From contig JAZDHF010000266.1 of NCBI GenBank assembly GCA_043806315.1, positions 8,370 through 72,369 on the forward strand: a DNA stretch of 64,000 nt. Reading direction: 5' to 3'. The notes under the pieces were generated by a model, which searched no databases, had not been told where the DNA came from, and saw nothing but the letters and a program-made list of their open reading frames with translations. Shown in pieces: positions 32,168 through 40,136 of this stretch (positions within the stretch are counted from its first letter, which is position 1; each line of letters starts with the position of its first letter). This stretch comes from SBAX01 sp043806315. Its GTDB lineage: Bacteria > Planctomycetota > Phycisphaerae > UBA1845. Made by a program: the position numbers and the translations under genes.

Positions 32168-33450
32168 GGCGTGATCTCGTAACCGTGAAGCGTGATGTCC
32201 GCAGTGAATCCGGTCCCAGAGGTATACTTCAGGATGTTGTCGGCGGCAGCCGAAATCCAGGGACGGATGAACGACTGGGTGATCTGATCCGCCACGGCCC
32301 ACGTTCCCGCGAGAATCGTAGTTGCGGCTGTGTTGGTCCCATCGAAGAGAGTACAAGTCCCTGCGGTGATGACCTTCATGAATATGTCGGTGATGACGAA
32401 TTTCTTGCCCGCCGCCGGGTCCCAAATCGTCACACCGGTTTGCGAGGCCACCAACGCCAGGAAGGTCGAAACACGTGTCTGGTCGCCGTAGGCCGGGGCG
32501 GTCAGGACGGGAGCCGTCTGCGTCCCGAGTTCCACTGCCGCCGCGCTACGAAGGGTGACCTCAAGAGGGTCTGCCGCAGTCGCCAATTCCGTTCCGGCGG
32601 CGTTGCGCAAGCAGACCTCGACCGGATCGGCGGCGGTTCCAAGTGCCGTCCCCGCCGCATTCCTGAGACAGACCTCGACTGGGTCCGTCGCCGTCCCGAG
32701 TTCCGTCCCGTCGTTCATTCGCAAATTGACATGGATCGCCCGTTTCGCCGTGATGCGAGCGATACTGGCCTGATCTTCGGTCGGGTCGCCAGCCAAGGTT
32801 TCGTTGTACACGCCGCCGATCACCTGGAGCTTCGTCGTGCCCTCGGTGAACCCGGTCTTGTCCTGCTGTCCCACTCCGATAGCCACAGACTGAACCACAT
32901 CCACCTTCATGGCCTTGACCGCAGCGACGGTCGAGATGCCCACTGTGTCGGTCCCATCGCTAACCTTGACCGGCCATCCGTTCGCCACTGCTGCCGGAGT
33001 GCCCTGGTTAGCCGTGACCATGCCGTCCACGGTAATGACGTTCCCGCCGTCGTCGATGGACAGATTCCCGCCACCGTCATCAACTGACAGCGTGGTGGAG
33101 TTGTCGGTCACCGGCAGGGCCGTGATCGGCGCCGCGCCATCGGACAGGCGCACGAAGACGGGTGTGGATACAGGCGCGTCTACCGTGAGTGAACCGGCGT
33201 TGTCGTCTACCCCCAAGGCCCCCCCGCCGTCGTCCACGGACAAGGTGGTGGAGTTGTCGCCAACCTGGACGACGCCACCGACCCGCGTCACGTCCACATC
33301 CAAACCGTAAGTAGCGTCGGCTGGGATTAGGGTTCGGATTCCCTCCGCGCTGATCGCGAGTTTCACGACCTGAGCGTGCGAGGAATCGGCGACGATTTGA
33401 TCCGTGCAGGCGGATGCGCCAGCGCCGGGCGTGAGACTCAAATTATCCAT
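32164..33450 (-). CDS. Repeat-rich virion protein, 428 aa
   Basis: ATG 33450 follows AAGGGGG. The N-terminal third has two NSTTLSVDDGGG segments. Residues about 246-310 hold 19-residue repeats (ELGTATDPVEVCLRNAAGT and variants, three full copies and one partial). The C-terminal 100 residues form a beta domain (KKFVITDIFMKVITAGTCTL, NILKYTSGTGFTADITLHGY). This looks like a fibre or head-decoration protein with a repeat stalk and C-terminal knob. Confidence 0.6.
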   Translation of the reverse strand: MDNLSLTPGAGASACTDQIVADSSHAQVVKLAISAEGIRTLIPADATYGLDVDVTRVGGVVQVGDNSTTLSVDDGGGALGVDDNAGSLTVDAPVSTPVFVRLSDGAAPITALPVTDNSTTLSVDDGGGNLSIDDGGNVITVDGMVTANQGTPAAVANGWPVKVSDGTDTVGISTVAAVKAMKVDVVQSVAIGVGQQDKTGFTEGTTKLQVIGGVYNETLAGDPTEDQASIARITAKRAIHVNLRMNDGTELGTATDPVEVCLRNAAGTALGTAADPVEVCLRNAAGTELATAADPLEVTLRSAAAVELGTQTAPVLTAPAYGDQTRVSTFLALVASQTGVTIWDPAAGKKFVITDIFMKVITAGTCTLFDGTNTAATTILAGTWAVADQITQSFIRPWISAAADNILKYTSGTGFTADITLHGYEITP

Positions 33451-33459
33451 AGTACCCCC

Positions 33460-33488
33460 TTGCCAAGTGTACCCACTTGGTGTATCAT
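33460..33488 (+). promoter_or_regulatory. Sigma-70 promoter for a rightward mini-gene
   Basis: TTGCCA (33460-33465), 17-base spacer, TATCAT (33483-33488): both boxes match consensus at 5 of 6 positions. It starts 10 bases from the divergent ATG of the repeat-rich protein and reads right, against the late operon. Confidence 0.6.
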
Positions 33489-33517
33489 TACTTCGTCTCT
33501 ACATTCGTGGCAAGAAC

Positions 33518-33628
33518 ATGCCCGGCGATACAAGCGGCTATGGCACCTACTACCACGAATGGCAAACAACCCTTGCAAAGATCCGCGAACTTGAAGAGCG
33601 GGTTAAGCATTTGTCACCGCCAAAGTAG
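33518..33628 (+). CDS. Rightward mini-gene, 36 aa
   Basis: MPGDTSGYGTYYHEWQTTLA followed by KIRELEERVKHLSPPK: a Tyr-rich start and a coiled-coil helix. It lies about 23 bases after the predicted start of a strong rightward promoter and overlaps the 3' end of the leftward connector gene by 26 bases. The ribosome site is weak. The promoter gives it better support than its size would. Confidence 0.5.
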   Translation: MPGDTSGYGTYYHEWQTTLAKIRELEERVKHLSPPK

Positions 33629-34313
33629 TCGGTCTCCTTACGTCTTGTTTCAAAGCGCGGGAAAGGTCCGTCGTGATGGTTTCCGCGGGGACTGTGTCGT
33701 ACCGCAGATCGAGGCTTCGTGCCCGAACGTAACGAGCGGCCTTTCCCGCACACTCGATGAACCGTTGCATCAGGGGCAGCGCGCTTTCCAACGCCTGCCC
33801 GCCTTCCTTCAACCTGAGAAACGGGATCGCCGCCTCGATCAGGTCAGGATGATATTGTTCGGGGATCTCTGGGATGTCTCCGTTCGCCGACATTACGACT
33901 GGAGTCCTCGCGTAGATCACCGCCAACGAGGTTCCGGGGGCCGCCGGATGACGATAGACCGCGAGCGAGTCCAACCCCAAGTGGACGTACCGTTCCACCG
34001 TGCCCTCCACCGTTTCCCAATAGCAATTCAACGCGGCCAGTTGAGCGACGGTGGCGGGTCGGATCTTGGAGGTTCCCAAGTTCACCCGCAATGGAACCAA
34101 CCAATCCGGGAACGTGTCGCGCATGTGATACCACGCCAGCGCCGCAGTCAAGGGCAGCGCCCCGGTCGTTTCGAGACATAGCGATAACAGGACGAACAAC
34201 CGTTGCGAGCGATTCAAGGCCGCAGAAACTTCAGCCGAAGAATAGTAACCCGTTCCGTCGTCCGGTTCGTCCAGACGTTGCCACACTTCGGTTCTTAGCG
34301 CCGATAGAGTCAT
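33603..34313 (-). CDS. Connector-like protein, 236 aa
   Basis: Starts MTLSALRTEVWQRLDEPDDG, then YYSSAEVSAALNRSQRLFVL. This is the typical opening of podovirus/siphovirus tail-connector proteins (LRxEVxxRLDE...xWSxAElxxxLNxxQ). The C-terminal half ends with QDVRRPTTLAVTNA. It overlaps the upstream gene by ATGA. Likely part of the head-tail connector with its two neighbours. Confidence 0.65.
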   Translation of the reverse strand: MTLSALRTEVWQRLDEPDDGTGYYSSAEVSAALNRSQRLFVLLSLCLETTGALPLTAALAWYHMRDTFPDWLVPLRVNLGTSKIRPATVAQLAALNCYWETVEGTVERYVHLGLDSLAVYRHPAAPGTSLAVIYARTPVVMSANGDIPEIPEQYHPDLIEAAIPFLRLKEGGQALESALPLMQRFIECAGKAARYVRARSLDLRYDTVPAETITTDLSRALKQDVRRPTTLAVTNA

Positions 34314-35215
34314 GGCAATTGGAACGGGAACGATCTCGCCACTCCACGCAGTTCCCGATGGCGCGCGAATCTATCCGCCATCCGGATCTGAGCGGCGGGC
34401 ATCTTGGCGCATTCCGCCGCCAGCATTTCATTCGCTCCGCGAAGGTAGGCAGCCTCGGCGCGGTCGGCTCCCGCGTAGTCCTTCTCTTTGAATAGAGCGT
34501 CCGCCGTCACGCCGGCGTAGAGAACGTCCGGGTTGACCCAAGACGGAATATAACCGTCCGTGTCGGCAACGTCGAACATCGCAGGGTCCTGAAGATACCA
34601 GTAAGGCAACGCCATGACCTCGATTGGAACCGGGTGAACCTCGACCTGTTGCTTCTTTGGACTGCTCCTATCGTCCATGTGCGGGGCGTAGCGCAGCGGG
34701 TTCCCGGTAGAGACTCTGTTCGGGTCGATGGCATCCAACTCCTCCATGCTGACTCGATCCAATGGGCGACTCCGTCCGGGGCATCGCATACCCAGGAACT
34801 CGCGGCAGTCGGCGGGCAACGGAAAGATATTCCGCCAGATGGAGTAGGTCGCTAGAAGGTTGGTCGCGCCTTCGTAGTCCCGGTCCAGAAACCCGGCCCC
34901 CGGAGCGGAGTAGATAAACTCGTAGTAGGCCGAGTCGTTGCCGATTCGGATGCTACACCCATCCATATCGGATGTCCAGACCGTCGCGGTCCCCTCGATG
35001 CCATCGCCGCCGAGAGTCGCAGCAACCGTTCCAGAGGTGTACTGCGCTACGGTCGATATGGCATCCTGGATCTTCGTCTGCTGCCACGGGATGCGCCGGG
35101 CAATACGCCGTAGGCGTTCGTTGATGAAACTCTGAAGGATATCCGGGTCAAGTCCGGAGTGTCGTTTCTGGCACTGAAATTGGAATTCGCCGAAGGTCGG
35201 ATTTTGAACGCTCAC
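34310..35215 (-). CDS. Connector-like protein, 301 aa
   Basis: GTG 35215 was chosen because AAGGAGGAAAG precedes it at ideal spacing. Starts MSVQNPTFGEFQFQCQKRHS, then FINERLRRIARRIPWQQTKI, WRNIFPLPADCREFLGMRCP and YAPHMDDRSSPKKQQVEVHP. This matches the larger type of phage connector/tail adaptor that sits beside the 236-aa type. It overlaps the small 47-aa gene by GTGA. Confidence 0.65.
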   Translation of the reverse strand: MSVQNPTFGEFQFQCQKRHSGLDPDILQSFINERLRRIARRIPWQQTKIQDAISTVAQYTSGTVAATLGGDGIEGTATVWTSDMDGCSIRIGNDSAYYEFIYSAPGAGFLDRDYEGATNLLATYSIWRNIFPLPADCREFLGMRCPGRSRPLDRVSMEELDAIDPNRVSTGNPLRYAPHMDDRSSPKKQQVEVHPVPIEVMALPYWYLQDPAMFDVADTDGYIPSWVNPDVLYAGVTADALFKEKDYAGADRAEAAYLRGANEMLAAECAKMPAAQIRMADRFARHRELRGVARSFPFQLP

Positions 35216-35355
35216 GATCTTTCCTCCTTCACTGATTCGCCAATCCCCCGCATCACAAAAGCGCCCATTATTGAACCACGGCTCCCCGGCGGCGGGCGGT
35301 TGAGGTTCATCCCCCGGCAACCGAATTTAATCGATTTGTGGTCAAACGCCGGCAT
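35212..35355 (-). CDS. Small hypothetical protein, 47 aa
   Basis: MPAFDHKSIKFGCRGMNLNR followed by PPPGSRGSIMGAFVMRGIGE. ATG 35355 follows GAGGAACC, and the TGA overlaps the GTG of the connector gene. An alternative frame through the same DNA (a longer connector N-terminus) lacks a ribosome site. The call is moderate. Confidence 0.4.
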   Translation of the reverse strand: MPAFDHKSIKFGCRGMNLNRPPPGSRGSIMGAFVMRGIGESVKEERS

Positions 35356-35361
35356 GGTTCC

Positions 35362-38300
35362 TCATTCCACCTTCACCGTCATCGGCGCACCCAACGAGAC
35401 CCGCGCCAAACCTGCCGTGAGGTATTCGACGAAAACCGGATGATTCCCCTGCCGGGCGTCCATATTGACTTGACAGGGGGAACTCGAACAGGTCGTGATT
35501 GTTACTTTGCCTGAGGGCGCCGTTGAGGTGAACTTCGCCAGCGTCGCCCCGGCGGGCATGAAAAAGCCGAACTGCATCGCCCGCACGACTTCCGGCGCCA
35601 CTCCACCCAACCTCACCGCGGGCCATTGGTGGGCCATTCCCATGCCAAAGAAAAAGCCGGTCCATTTATACGCGCCCAAGGAAACATCGGAGTTCTCATC
35701 GCGGACATAGTTGCTGTCCGAGTAGACGCCGCCGGTCGTGTAGGGCGGGTAGCCCCAGACCGAGCCGTAGGCGGTATCGCCCCAGCTCTGGACCGTGGGC
35801 GTGGGGACCGCCTCGTACTGCGCTCGCAACGCCGAGGACGCCTCCGCCGTCAGCACCCGGCCCGCGCGGATGGAAGCCGGATTCAAGCCGTAGTTGCATC
35901 CGACCTGCCGGAACTCGAATGCCGTCCCCGGCGGCGAGGTGACGTAGGGTTCGCATTGGTCGAACACCCGTCCGTAGTGCAGCCCCTGAGTCTCGGGATC
36001 GTATCCGGTCGAGTAGATCCACGCAGCGGCCAGTGGAAGCAACGCCGCGTAACCGGAGGAGATAGTTGGGTCGTCGTTCTGGCTGGCCCAGGTGAAGGCG
36101 TGCGTTTTCACCCCGAGCATGAACGGCTGCTGACCTCGGCCAGCGATGCCGTTAGCGCCGTAGACATAGATGTGAGACGTAGTGGAGTTCGCCCCGTCCC
36201 AAGCGCGTTGGAGCGTGATTTGAATGGCGCTATCCAATCTGCACACCCAGTTCTTCGCTAACTGCGCGCTGTCTTGGCTCTCTCCAATCGTCGCAACTCC
36301 CCCGAAACTGTCGATCATCCAGGTGATCGAGCCGGTGTCGCCAGGCCACAGTGCGGACAGGGTTAGCGGGCTGGATGTTCCGGTGTATTTGTAGAACCCC
36401 GTGTAAGGGGAACCGCTCCGCGTGCCGGTCACTGCGATCATGTTGCCGGAAGTGAAACCGCTGCCCGTGAGCGTTGCGGAAGCGCTAGTTGCGCTTCCCG
36501 TTCCGCTGGCGGTCACTTTGCATCCTGTATTCGTAGCGGTCAGTCCAGTTCCGGCGGCCGTCGCGCTGCCGTTTGTTAGTGTAAGATGTGGACTGGCGTT
36601 GTTCCATAAGGAGGTCGCCCACGAGTTGTCCGTCTGTTTGCAGTTCTGATCTCGCGTCAGGACGGCGGTTAGACTGGCCTTCCAGGCTGCGCGTTTGGTC
36701 GCGTCCGGGTCGAAGTTCGCTCCCAACGTGAGGGCCGCGGCGAGGTACCCGCTGTCCCTGGCGTCGTAATCGTAGCATCCGGCCGCGCCGATCGCTCCAC
36801 CCGCGACGTAGGGCCGCACATCCCCCCAGCCGATCGGGGCGGATGAGTTAAGCAGGACGTTCGCAATCGCGCCAAGGGCGCCCCCGCCGTAGTTCAGCGG
36901 AGACCCGCCTGGGTTGGATACCTCCGGGTTGCGAATCCAGTTGTCGTCCATCTCGTTGGCGGCGGTTAGGGCAGAAGTCAAGCCCGAACGGTAGTAAAGC
37001 GCCCGGTGCGCCAACCCTTCGCCATAGAAGTTCGGGCCGTATGAATTGCGGTACCCAAGGCCGTCCACGAAGGTGTAGGTCTTGCCGGAGAAGGTGTCGT
37101 TATCCAACCCGCCGCCGTATTCGATTCCCGGCTTCCCATACGCCGCCGTCTCGGATTCGCAGCCAGTCGCAAGCACCAGGGCCTTCGTTTCGCTGGCGTC
37201 CACGCGGGTGTAACCGAGACCCCAATAGCGGGTGCTGACTTGAACGATCTTATAGGTGAATGTTCCGGCGTCCGCATCGGCTGGATAGGCGCGGGCGAGC
37301 GTGATGCTGGTGGCACCGCCGACCGAGGAGACATAGGCCGCGAACACAAACGGCGTCCCTACGGCATGAGTCGCGGCGACGCGCAGCCAAACCGAACTCC
37401 CCCCGGTGACTCCGTTTGCCGTGGTCCAGACCGTTCCCACGCCGGTAACCGCCGTCGAGCCGGGTGTCATCGTGACGGTTCCCGTGGAGTAGGGCACTCG
37501 CCCCGCGGGACCGTTTGCGCCCGCTGGACAGATCGGGACCGCGGCATCGGTCAGGAATGTCGTGGCGGTCCCAGTGACGCGATACTGACCTATGTATGTC
37601 GTCGTGGCGGTCCAAGCCTGCGCGTTCTGGCCGCGCCCGTCGTAACAAACGGTCAACGTGTTCCCGGAGGCGGAGCAGACGCGGACCTCCTCGGTGGTAT
37701 AAGACTGCTGACAACCCGTACTGCCCGTTCCTAAACAGATACGCACCGGCGTCCCCGGAAGACCGGCAAGATCCAGTTTCGTCGCGTCGGCCACAACGAT
37801 AGTCAAGTCCGTTGCGTTGATGGTTGTTGCCAGGGTGGTGTCGGCGGTTCCAATGCTGCCGACCCCGGCAAGAATGAAACTGACCGTCCCGGCGCCGTCG
37901 TGGATGAAACTCGGGTGGGCAATCGAGTACCCGTTTCCAGCCACGGTTTCGTAGACGGCTTTCCGTAAGGTGGTGGCCGCCAGCGCCCGCTCGTCCGCGT
38001 AGCCCCAAGGGTTCCGCCCATAGGCGATCATCGGACCGAAGATCGAGTCCACGTTCGGATCGGCGTTCACCACCACACCGTTGTCGTCGGTGGCAACCGC
38101 TCCGATGTGGGCGGTTCCGGTTCCCATCTGCCCCGCCGGGTCGGTGACTTGAAGTTGAATAAGGTAGTCCCCGAATACCAGGCCAGTCAGCGTCGGAGTG
38201 CCACTAGTGCGGCTGGACCATAATGGAACAGACGGGCCGCTAAGGCTCTGCCAGAAATAGATGACGCCCGCGCCCGCGTCGCTTTGGCTGTAACTCCCGG

Positions 38301-39045
38301 ACCCGTCCAACTGGCCCGCGTGTCCCGCGCGAAGACTGACCGTATTCGTCCACGATGGGGCGCCGTAAGTTTTCAGTAGTGGGAACACGAGCGTCTGACC
38401 GGGCGTGGCCGGGTACGTTGCAGACCCTCCGCTCAGGGTAGCGGTGTACCCGTTCCCGCTGGAGTCGGTCAAGCCACCATCGAACTTCCACTCCAGCAGA
38501 TCGCCAGTATCGGCGGTGACTGGCGGGCGGGAGTTCGTATCGGCCAACGACGTAAACAGACGCGTATACGCCGTACTCATAGCTTCGCCCGCGCCTTGGA
38601 CCCACGCTCCATTACCGTTCGAGCCGGAGTGTCCCGTGTACTGCTGGATCGTCCCGACGAACCTCGTTCCGTTCACGTCCCATGCTTCGCAGCGGGTCTG
38701 CAATGTGGCGTGGTCGATCTGAAAACGATACGAGAAGAACTTGCTAGGTAGCGCTGATAGATCGATCCCGCAAAAACTCCCGCCCGTCCCTCGTGTCCAA
38801 TAAATCTGGTAATACAGCGCCCCGGCATTGTTCTTCGCCTGAATGTCGATTCCGCAGGCTGCAACATCCGCCGGATGCCCCGGAGTCCAATTGTCGGTCC
38901 AGTCGTGAATGGACTGCTCCAACCGGCAGGGGGTCTCGACGGCCTGCGCCACGACGGAGGTGTTCTCGGCCTTGGCAGCGGTGACCCGAAGCGACTGGCC
39001 CGCGAACGCCGTGAAGGCAACCAAGAACAGAGTTAGGGGTCTCAT
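35362..39045 (-). CDS. Large secreted, PKD-containing protein with toroid-like region, 1227 aa
   Basis: ATG 39045 (MRPLTLFLVAFTAFAG before Gln) gives a signal peptide and an ATGA overlap. Domains in order: N-terminal beta domain (CGIDIQAKNNAGALYYQIYW), a LamG-like or spacer segment (DLLEWKFDGGLTDSSGNGYT), a PKD/Ig-like domain (LRAGHAGQLDGSGSYSQSDA, LQVTDPAG), then a region of about 500 residues with Trp, Tyr, Asp and GEG/GGG motifs (YGKPGIEYGGGLDNDTFSGK, FYGEGLAHRALYY) that recalls alpha/alpha-toroid glycosidases or lyases. No catalytic pair could be assigned. Confidence 0.6.
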   Translation of the reverse strand: MRPLTLFLVAFTAFAGQSLRVTAAKAENTSVVAQAVETPCRLEQSIHDWTDNWTPGHPADVAACGIDIQAKNNAGALYYQIYWTRGTGGSFCGIDLSALPSKFFSYRFQIDHATLQTRCEAWDVNGTRFVGTIQQYTGHSGSNGNGAWVQGAGEAMSTAYTRLFTSLADTNSRPPVTADTGDLLEWKFDGGLTDSSGNGYTATLSGGSATYPATPGQTLVFPLLKTYGAPSWTNTVSLRAGHAGQLDGSGSYSQSDAGAGVIYFWQSLSGPSVPLWSSRTSGTPTLTGLVFGDYLIQLQVTDPAGQMGTGTAHIGAVATDDNGVVVNADPNVDSIFGPMIAYGRNPWGYADERALAATTLRKAVYETVAGNGYSIAHPSFIHDGAGTVSFILAGVGSIGTADTTLATTINATDLTIVVADATKLDLAGLPGTPVRICLGTGSTGCQQSYTTEEVRVCSASGNTLTVCYDGRGQNAQAWTATTTYIGQYRVTGTATTFLTDAAVPICPAGANGPAGRVPYSTGTVTMTPGSTAVTGVGTVWTTANGVTGGSSVWLRVAATHAVGTPFVFAAYVSSVGGATSITLARAYPADADAGTFTYKIVQVSTRYWGLGYTRVDASETKALVLATGCESETAAYGKPGIEYGGGLDNDTFSGKTYTFVDGLGYRNSYGPNFYGEGLAHRALYYRSGLTSALTAANEMDDNWIRNPEVSNPGGSPLNYGGGALGAIANVLLNSSAPIGWGDVRPYVAGGAIGAAGCYDYDARDSGYLAAALTLGANFDPDATKRAAWKASLTAVLTRDQNCKQTDNSWATSLWNNASPHLTLTNGSATAAGTGLTATNTGCKVTASGTGSATSASATLTGSGFTSGNMIAVTGTRSGSPYTGFYKYTGTSSPLTLSALWPGDTGSITWMIDSFGGVATIGESQDSAQLAKNWVCRLDSAIQITLQRAWDGANSTTSHIYVYGANGIAGRGQQPFMLGVKTHAFTWASQNDDPTISSGYAALLPLAAAWIYSTGYDPETQGLHYGRVFDQCEPYVTSPPGTAFEFRQVGCNYGLNPASIRAGRVLTAEASSALRAQYEAVPTPTVQSWGDTAYGSVWGYPPYTTGGVYSDSNYVRDENSDVSLGAYKWTGFFFGMGMAHQWPAVRLGGVAPEVVRAMQFGFFMPAGATLAKFTSTAPSGKVTITTCSSSPCQVNMDARQGNHPVFVEYLTAGLARVSLGAPMTVKVE

Positions 39046-40136
39046 CGAATGCTTATCCCCCTGTGCCGCGTCGCCCCAGTGCCGGCGTAGGTTTCCCACG
39101 TTCCACCTCCGACCCAGAAGGTGCTCGGGTCGAATTGGTTGTTATACTCGGCTAGAATCCAGTCGGCGGAACGGACAATGGAGGAAAGGCACACCTCGTC
39201 AAGAATGGAACCGCTTGCCATCGGATAAGCCGTATTACCCCGATTAAGGAGTTGCCCTGTAGCGCTGAAAGTTGAAAAGTGCGTAGTGCCAGTTGTTCCA
39301 CTTGGCGCACCATTGATGTAAAACTGTGTAATTGTACCATCGCTGGTCAAGACGACGTAGTAATATCCGGTTACAGAGATGGAACCAGCGGCGCTCAAAG
39401 CTCGGTTGGTATAATTTCCGCCGAACAAGTGAGTTCCATTGTCCACCATTATCTCCATCGAATCACCATCGCTCGCGTAAATGGAGATAATCCCCTGATA
39501 ACTGGCTACATCGGCAAAATGTACCCAAGCCGACAGCGTTAGCACATTAGAACTAAATAAGTTAGCTGGTAATGTTATTTGTTGCGTTACCCCACTAGAC
39601 TGCGCCCCACCGTCAACTTTCCCCGCAACTGCCGAAGCATTAACTACTGTGCCATGCTTAGCATTCGAAGTTGAATCCAATGCGCTCAGTGTCGTCCCGT
39701 TCGGCAAGTGCCACACCCCTAGGTAGTTCGAGTTCCAGACGCCGGTTATGTTCTCCTGGCTGGTGGTGACGGAAGCGTTTCCCACGAAGATATATGTCAA
39801 GGTATTAGCCAAGTGGGAAACCGAAGGTTCTCGAACCCAGACGCAGAACTCGCCCGTCGCATGGTCGTACCGCTCGATCTCGTGATCCAACCTCGTGTTT
39901 CCAGGAGCGTCGCTGGTGAGAACGATGTCGTAGCCGTTCAGATCCGTCGCGTAGCCGCCATGAGAAGTGTGGGCCAGGGCCGCATCCGTTCGGCAATAGA
40001 GCGCCGGAAAGTTCGCGTGCGTCGAACTGCCCACCTTGGTGTAGTCGATAGCATCGGTGTAGCGATAAGTGTACCCGTTGCCCCAGGCTCCCCAGCAGGG
40101 AAGGGCCAGCAACGCAAGGATGAGGAGTTTCGTCAT
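39042..40136 (-). CDS. Secreted DUF2341 plus LamG protein, 364 aa
   Basis: ATG 40136 (MTKLLILALLALPCWGAWGN) gives a signal peptide and ATGA coupling. Residues about 20-150 resemble DUF2341 (YTDAIDYTKVGSSTHANFPA, YDHATGEFCVWVREPSVSHL, YIFVGNASVT). Residues about 150-345 are LamG/ConA-like (LGVWHLPNGTTLSALDSTSN, LSAWVHFADVASYQGIISIY, GYYYVVLTSDGTITQFYING). Probably binds glycans. The LamG part has a low-GC patch (22/60 at 39541-39600). Confidence 0.7.
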   Translation of the reverse strand: MTKLLILALLALPCWGAWGNGYTYRYTDAIDYTKVGSSTHANFPALYCRTDAALAHTSHGGYATDLNGYDIVLTSDAPGNTRLDHEIERYDHATGEFCVWVREPSVSHLANTLTYIFVGNASVTTSQENITGVWNSNYLGVWHLPNGTTLSALDSTSNAKHGTVVNASAVAGKVDGGAQSSGVTQQITLPANLFSSNVLTLSAWVHFADVASYQGIISIYASDGDSMEIMVDNGTHLFGGNYTNRALSAAGSISVTGYYYVVLTSDGTITQFYINGAPSGTTGTTHFSTFSATGQLLNRGNTAYPMASGSILDEVCLSSIVRSADWILAEYNNQFDPSTFWVGGGTWETYAGTGATRHRGISIR

